A stretch of DNA of 9,246 nt from an uncultured Chthoniobacterales bacterium (lineage in GTDB: Bacteria; Verrucomicrobiota; Verrucomicrobiae; Chthoniobacterales; UBA10450), in the NCBI GenBank assembly GCA_955652855.1, contig CATPCN010000386.1, positions 1 through 9,246 of the forward strand, written 5' to 3'. The notes beneath the pieces were generated by a model. It did not search any database and was not told where the DNA came from. It saw only the letters and a list, made by a program, of their open reading frames with translations. The position numbers and the translations under genes are program-made. Below are positions 5,507 through 9,246 of this stretch, piece by piece (within the stretch, counting starts at the first letter, position 1; each line of letters opens with the position of its first letter).

Positions 5507-7180
5507 ATGTCCTCCGGCGATGATTTCCCCCTCGAAACGGCCGTGCTGGCGCCACGTACCGCAGCCCTGGGCGCCGCCCATATCGGCGACATTACCGGTG
5601 CCCTCGGGACGATACGGGCCACCGATACGGATGTGCGCTCGACCTGGAAGCATCGGCTGAGCACGCTGCTGGCAATCCTCGGCCCAGGTCTTATCGTCAT
5701 GGTGGGTGATAACGATGCCGGAGCATTCGGGACCTACACGCAAGCCGGGCAGAATTACGGCACCACCCTCCTGTGGACGCTCACGCTGTTGATTCCGGTG
5801 CTCTATGTGAATCAGGAGATGGTCTTGCGCCTCGGCGCGGTCACGGGGGTCGGCCACGCGAGGTTGATCCTGGAACGATTCGGTAAGTTCTGGGGCGCAT
5901 TCAGCGTTGTCGACTTGTTCGTCCTCAACGCATTGACCATCGTGACCGAGTTCATCGGCATAAGCCTCGGACTTGACTACCTCGGTGTTTCGAAGGTCTG
6001 GGGCGTCTCGATCTCGGCACTGGTCGTCATGGCTGCGGCCAGCACGGGCAGCTTTCGTCGTTTCGAGGGCTTCGCGTTGGCGCTGGTGTTCTTCAGTCTG
6101 CTGCTCGTGCCGATATTTGTCGAGATTCATCCGCCACTGAGTCAAGTCACACGCCACTTTCTCATACCGACCCTGCCCCGAGGCGGGAAATTGAATGAGG
6201 TGATGCTGCTGATCATTGCAATCGTAGGCACGACCGTGGCGCCGTGGCAGCTCTTCTTCCAACAGAGTTACGTCGTGGACAAGCGGATTACCCCGCGTTT
6301 CATTCGGTACGAACGCTTGGACCTATGGTTCGGCATTGCCCTCGTCATCATCGGCGCAGTCGCCATGATGGCCTTCTGCGCTGAAACGTTCGCAGGCCGG
6401 CCGGAATTCGGCAACTTCACCGATGCCGGTGCGGTCGCCGCGGGCCTCGAGAAGTATTTCGGACGGACGCCAGGCGTGTTGTTTGCCTTGGCGCTGATCG
6501 ACGCCAGCATAATCGGCGCGGCCGCTGTGTCGCTCGCGACGGCGTACGCGTTGGGTGACGTACTTGCCAGGCGTCACTCGCTGCACCACAAGCCGACTGA
6601 CGCCAAGGGTTTTTACGCCGTGTATTGCGGACTGATCGTCCTTGCCGCTGCGCTGGTACTCACTCCAGGGACCCCGTTGGGACTGTTGACCAACCTGGTG
6701 CAGACGCTCGCCGGTGTGCTACTACCCAGCGCCACGGTCTTTTTGTTGCTGCTCTGCAATGACAAGGCAGTGCTTGGGCCCTGGACCAACAGCCGCTGGG
6801 TCAATCTGTTCACCGGGGCGGTCATCGCAGCGTTGGTCATGCTGTCGATCATTCTTACTGCATCGGTACTGTTTCCTGATATTACCGAGGCGCAGATCCT
6901 AGCGGTCCTAGTCGGCGGTGGTATCACCGCATTATTGATGACCCTGGCGGTGCGGGCCTATGAGCGCCGCCGCGCGATGCCAAGCGCGACGGCACTGCTG
7001 GTCGACGCTTCCTTGCCTGCGACGTGGCGCATGCCACCCCTACACCAGCTGCCTCCCGCGCGACTGACCCTGCTCAATCGCACTTGGATGATCGTGCTGC
7101 GGGCGTATTTGTTCGTCGCAGCCGGTCTCCTTCTGTTCAAGATCGTGCAGCTTGCCGTGAACCCGGGGAGCGGTGGCTGA
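5507..7180 (+). CDS. NRAMP-superfamily (SLC11-like) divalent metal transporter with non-canonical metal site
   Basis: Inner-membrane transporter of 557 residues: a hydrophilic N-terminus of about 50, an NRAMP core of some 11 helices, and one or two extra C-terminal helices. TAAGGAG at 5494-5500 fixes the ATG at 5507. The TM1 signature, DPGN in Mn/Fe transporters, is D70-A-G-A73 (within GDNDAGAFGT); the Asp is kept, the Asn is lost. The TM6 signature, usually MPHN, is A245-P-W-Q248, so the Met that favours transition metals is Ala. Loss of this Met is a feature of NRAMP-related Mg2+ transporters (NRMTs). I therefore infer Mg2+ or broader hard-cation transport, though automatic annotation would probably say MntH. 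Import is assumed from the family. It lies behind an RcnR-type operator and structured leader, and is followed after 84 bp by an OprB-like porin, probably in one operon. Ni/Co transport remains possible given the sensor. Confidence 0.9.
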   Translation: MSSGDDFPLETAVLAPRTAALGAAHIGDITGALGTIRATDTDVRSTWKHRLSTLLAILGPGLIVMVGDNDAGAFGTYTQAGQNYGTTLLWTLTLLIPVLYVNQEMVLRLGAVTGVGHARLILERFGKFWGAFSVVDLFVLNALTIVTEFIGISLGLDYLGVSKVWGVSISALVVMAAASTGSFRRFEGFALALVFFSLLLVPIFVEIHPPLSQVTRHFLIPTLPRGGKLNEVMLLIIAIVGTTVAPWQLFFQQSYVVDKRITPRFIRYERLDLWFGIALVIIGAVAMMAFCAETFAGRPEFGNFTDAGAVAAGLEKYFGRTPGVLFALALIDASIIGAAAVSLATAYALGDVLARRHSLHHKPTDAKGFYAVYCGLIVLAAALVLTPGTPLGLLTNLVQTLAGVLLPSATVFLLLLCNDKAVLGPWTNSRWVNLFTGAVIAALVMLSIILTASVLFPDITEAQILAVLVGGGITALLMTLAVRAYERRRAMPSATALLVDASLPATWRMPPLHQLPPARLTLLNRTWMIVLRAYLFVAAGLLLFKIVQLAVNPGSGG

Positions 7181-7264
7181 ACGGGGACGTGGGCCGCCGC
7201 TCGCGGACGACTCGGCGCTCACTCTATCGAATTCCTACCCCCAGCGCCGTCTTGGAAGCCCCTC

Positions 7265-8773
7265 ATGCCAATCCTGTTGCGCTCTTATGCCCTCGCCCCG
7301 GCAAGCCTGCGATACCGCTGCTCGAACAGCGGTGTTCACAAGAAATTGTCGAGACGACTCGGAGCGCAATTCAATAGATATGCGCTGCTCTTGTTGGGCG
7401 CATGGCTATGGAATATGCCGATTGGTTCAGCCCTAGCCTCCGAAAGCGCGATCTCCGCGGATCAAGGTGCTCGGGCCGCGTCGGACTTTCCGGCTACCCC
7501 GGACACGGTGTCAACGCCGGCCGCCACTGAAGCCCCGGAGACGTGGAACCTGCACGGACAGGTCACCTTTGTCGAACAGGGTCACCCGAGCTTTCGCTCC
7601 CCCTACCAAGGCGCGAACAGCCTGACGCCGGCGAGGAACGCACAGGAAACTGCCGACTTGACGCTGTTCGCAGGCGTACGGCTGTGGCAAGGCGCCGCGC
7701 TCTACATCAATCCTGAGATCGATCAGGGCTTCGGTCTGAGCGATACGTTAGGCGTGGCGGGTTTTCCGAGCGGCGAGGCTTACAAGGTTGGGAAGTGGCA
7801 CCCCTATGTGCGGCTGCAGCGCGCGTTCATTCGGCAGCGCATCGACCTCGGGGGCGACAGCCACGCGATCAGTCCGGGTGCCAACGAACTCGGTGGCGCG
7901 CTGTCCGCCGACAACGTGACCCTGACCGTCGGCAAGTTCTCGGTGGTGGACGTATTCGATACCAATAGCTACGCCCACGACCCGCGCGGCGACTTCCTCA
8001 ACTGGTCGGTCATCGACGCTGCGGCATTCGACTACGCGGCGGATGCCTGGGGCTACACCGTGGGCGCCGCCGTCGAATGGACGCGGTCGTGGTGGACGCT
8101 CAGGGGCGGATTCTTCGACCTGTCCGATGTTCCCAACAGCAAAATGCTCGAACCGGGCTTCAAGGAGTTCGCGCTAATTGGTGAAATGGAGGGCCGTTAC
8201 GATTGGCAGGGCCACCCTGGCAAGGCGAAGCTTCTCGGATTCCTCAACTACGGCCGGATGGGCAGGTACAACGCGGCCGTGAGCCTTGGTCAGGCGACCG
8301 GAGCCACGCCCGACACGGCGCTGGTCCGTCAGTGGTCGTCGCGCCCCGGGATCGCACTGAATCTAGAGCAGGAGCTCAATCCGGAGTTAGCCGCCTTCGC
8401 CAGGATCAGCTACAACGACGGCAGCAAGGAAGCGTACGAATTCACCGACGTGAACAAATCGTTGTCGCTTGGTGTCGTCCTGAAGGGAACCGCCTGGGAT
8501 CGTCCAGCGGATGCCTTGGGTATTGCGGCAGCATTCAACGGCATTTCGACGGCCGCGCGCGCCTACTTTGCTGCCGGCGGACTGGGGATTTTGATCGGCG
8601 ACGGACAACTTCGGCATCCGCGCAGTGAAAGCATTGTTGAGACGTTCTACTCGTTGCGCCTCGTCGAGCATGTGACTGTCAGCGCGGACTACCAGTACGT
8701 CGTCTACCCAGCTTACAACCGCGACCGTGGTTCAGTCTCGATCTTCGCAATTCGCGTGCACGCGGAGATCTGA
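7265..8773 (+). CDS. OprB-family outer-membrane porin, paired with the NRAMP gene
   Basis: Beta-barrel porin of the carbohydrate-selective OprB family, 502 residues from ATG 7265. A signal peptide is evident at about residues 28-58 (SRRLGAQFN, then a hydrophobic stretch, cleavage after GSALA). The first 27 residues would be an unusual extension, so TTG 7346 (residue 28) is an alternative start, but GGAAG at 7254-7258 supports ATG 7265. A Ser/Thr/Pro/Ala-rich linker (60-91) leads into the barrel domain starting near E92 (ETWNLHGQ). The protein has many alternating aromatic strands. It ends SIFAIRVHAEI; most porins end in Phe, so the terminal Ile is slightly odd. OprB proteins take up sugars, but the position directly after the NRAMP gene suggests passage of cations, as for MnoP with MntH in Bradyrhizobium (analogy only). 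Stop TGA 8771-8773 is followed by a hairpin. Confidence 0.88.
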   Translation: MPILLRSYALAPASLRYRCSNSGVHKKLSRRLGAQFNRYALLLLGAWLWNMPIGSALASESAISADQGARAASDFPATPDTVSTPAATEAPETWNLHGQVTFVEQGHPSFRSPYQGANSLTPARNAQETADLTLFAGVRLWQGAALYINPEIDQGFGLSDTLGVAGFPSGEAYKVGKWHPYVRLQRAFIRQRIDLGGDSHAISPGANELGGALSADNVTLTVGKFSVVDVFDTNSYAHDPRGDFLNWSVIDAAAFDYAADAWGYTVGAAVEWTRSWWTLRGGFFDLSDVPNSKMLEPGFKEFALIGEMEGRYDWQGHPGKAKLLGFLNYGRMGRYNAAVSLGQATGATPDTALVRQWSSRPGIALNLEQELNPELAAFARISYNDGSKEAYEFTDVNKSLSLGVVLKGTAWDRPADALGIAAAFNGISTAARAYFAAGGLGILIGDGQLRHPRSESIVETFYSLRLVEHVTVSADYQYVVYPAYNRDRGSVSIFAIRVHAEI

Positions 8774-8786
8774 AGTTGCCTACTAT

Positions 8787-8810
8787 GGGCGAGGCCACCT
8801 CGCCTCGCCC
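8787..8810 (+). terminator. Hairpin after the porin gene, probable operon end
   Basis: GGGCGAGG (8787-8794) and CCTCGCCC (8803-8810) form a perfect eight-pair stem with an eight-base loop, 13 bases after the porin stop. What follows is GGGCTTCTTC, only moderately T-rich, so this is a weak intrinsic terminator or an RNA 3' stabiliser. Confidence 0.45.
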
Positions 8811-9071
8811 GGGCTTCTTCAACTCTCACGCTGAATAGTTGCCCAAGAGACTGAACGTCCAACGCCAACCAGGACACCAAGGTGGCGCGTAACCCGGCAA
8901 CATCGTTGATCTGGATGCGGTGAAGGCTCTCAAGGTCTACGGCCGCCATGTGCGAACCGGCGCGCCGCCACCGCGCGCGAGTGATAGCCCAGGCGATAGG
9001 GCGCGTAGAGGATTTACAGAGGTAAAATCCGGGGACGGACGGCTGCTACCGGACCGTAGCGGTTGCTTATT
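8811..9071. other. Gap between porin terminator and tRNA-Leu, no gene seen
   Basis: No ORF here has a ribosome-binding site or recognisable product. Features seen are a hairpin GCCC/GGGC near 8987-9002, the inverted repeat at 9010-9030, and GCTAC/GTAGC at 9045-9060, which lies just beyond the tRNA 3' end on the - strand and could act in its termination or processing, though no T-run follows it. Confidence 0.4.
9010..9042. repeat. Inverted repeat, possible REP/transposon-end remnant
   Basis: GGATTTAC (9010-9017) and GTAAAATCC (9022-9030) form an inverted repeat with one bulged base around AGAG. It runs into CGGGGACGGAC (9030-9040). This resembles, from memory, the common proteobacterial element with TCCGGGGACAGACCAC linked to REP-associated (RAYT) transposases. 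The copy is short and diverged; the link is inference. Confidence 0.25.
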
Positions 9072-9156
9072 TGGTGCCCAGGAAAGGACTCGAACCTTCA
9101 CACCTTTCGGCGCATGGACCTGAACCATGTGCGTCTACCAATTCCGCCACCTGGGC
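9072..9156 (-). tRNA. tRNA-Leu, anticodon CAG
   Basis: On the - strand an 85-nt class II tRNA runs from GCCCAGG (9156-9150) to CCTGGGC plus ACCA (9082-9072), so CCA is encoded. The acceptor stem has seven perfect pairs. The D arm has GGAATTGGTAGACGC, the anticodon stem-loop is CATGG-TTCAGGT-CCATG, giving anticodon CAG (9122-9120), which reads CUG. A long variable arm (GCC-GAAA-GGT) and GGTTCGAGTCC in the T arm are typical of tRNA-Leu. It is intact. Confidence 0.97.
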
Positions 9157-9170
9157 AATTGCAACCCTTT

Positions 9171-9199
9171 ATTTTAAAAGACGCATTAATCTTTGTCAA
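9171..9199 (-). promoter_or_regulatory. Sigma-70 promoter of tRNA-Leu
   Basis: On the - strand: TTGACA (9199-9194), a 17-bp spacer, then TAAAAT (9176-9171), five of six matches to the -10 consensus. The tRNA 5' end is 15 bases downstream, leaving a 5' leader of about seven bases. This is a textbook stable-RNA promoter. Confidence 0.85.
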
Positions 9200-9246
9200 A
9201 ACGAAATCCCGACTCCGATCGTCGATCGCGGACGGAGAAGTCATTG

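Noticed and set aside
5480..6262. 260-codon open frame on the - strand opposite the NRAMP gene
   Set aside because: It lies wholly antisense to a clear transporter gene, has a Gln/Asp/Arg-rich product unlike any family, and arises from GC-rich codon use. The 221-codon - strand frame at 427-1092 opposite the PBP is rejected for the same reason.
9040..9090. Genomic-island attachment site at the tRNA-Leu 3' end
   Set aside because: No integrase gene and no second copy of the tRNA 3' end is visible in the window.
1..9246. CRISPR array, phage genes, transposase or toxin-antitoxin pair
   Set aside because: No regularly spaced repeats and no coding sequence of these kinds was found on either strand.

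Overview
The window looks like chromosomal DNA of a Gram-negative proteobacterium, probably beta- or gammaproteobacterial. It is GC-rich (roughly 59% by eye), has a class A penicillin-binding protein, an OprB-type outer-membrane porin, RcnR/DmeR- and DmeF-type metal proteins, and a tRNA-Leu(CAG) with encoded CCA behind a sigma-70 promoter. No closer identification is claimed.

Layout. 1-2301 (+): the 3' part of a bifunctional peptidoglycan synthase gene that enters from outside the window. 2302-2521: short gap with one doubtful small ORF. 2522-4130 (-): two metal-export-type genes, a DmeF-like CDF exporter followed by a UPF0016/GDT1-family protein. Both are broken: the CDF gene by an apparent small deletion in TM2, the UPF0016 gene by a one-base insertion. 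4131-4537: gap without a supportable gene. 4538-4810 (+): an RcnR/DmeR-type Ni/Co sensor with the full H3/C35/H60/H64 ligand set. 4863-5506: a regulatory stretch with a strong sigma-70 promoter, a near-consensus RcnR-type operator (TACT-C7-AGTT) over its -10 region, a highly foldable leader and a small ORF with an excellent Shine-Dalgarno sequence. 5507-8773 (+): an NRAMP-superfamily transporter with a non-canonical metal site, then an OprB-like porin, probably one operon. 8774-9071: hairpins and a possible repeat remnant, no gene. 9072-9199 (-): tRNA-Leu(CAG) and its promoter.

How it may work together (inference). The locus reads as a divalent-metal homeostasis island. The only good RcnR-type operator seen is not at the CDF exporter but at the promoter that leads into the NRAMP/porin pair. 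The two export genes are mutated while sensor and uptake-type genes are intact. The most interesting part is 4863-5381: a metal-repressor operator, then a leader in which one segment (5005-5011) can pair with either of two partners, then a possible leader peptide. It could be an undescribed two-layer switch controlling an envelope-spanning Mg/Mn-type uptake module. I recognise no known riboswitch class in it.
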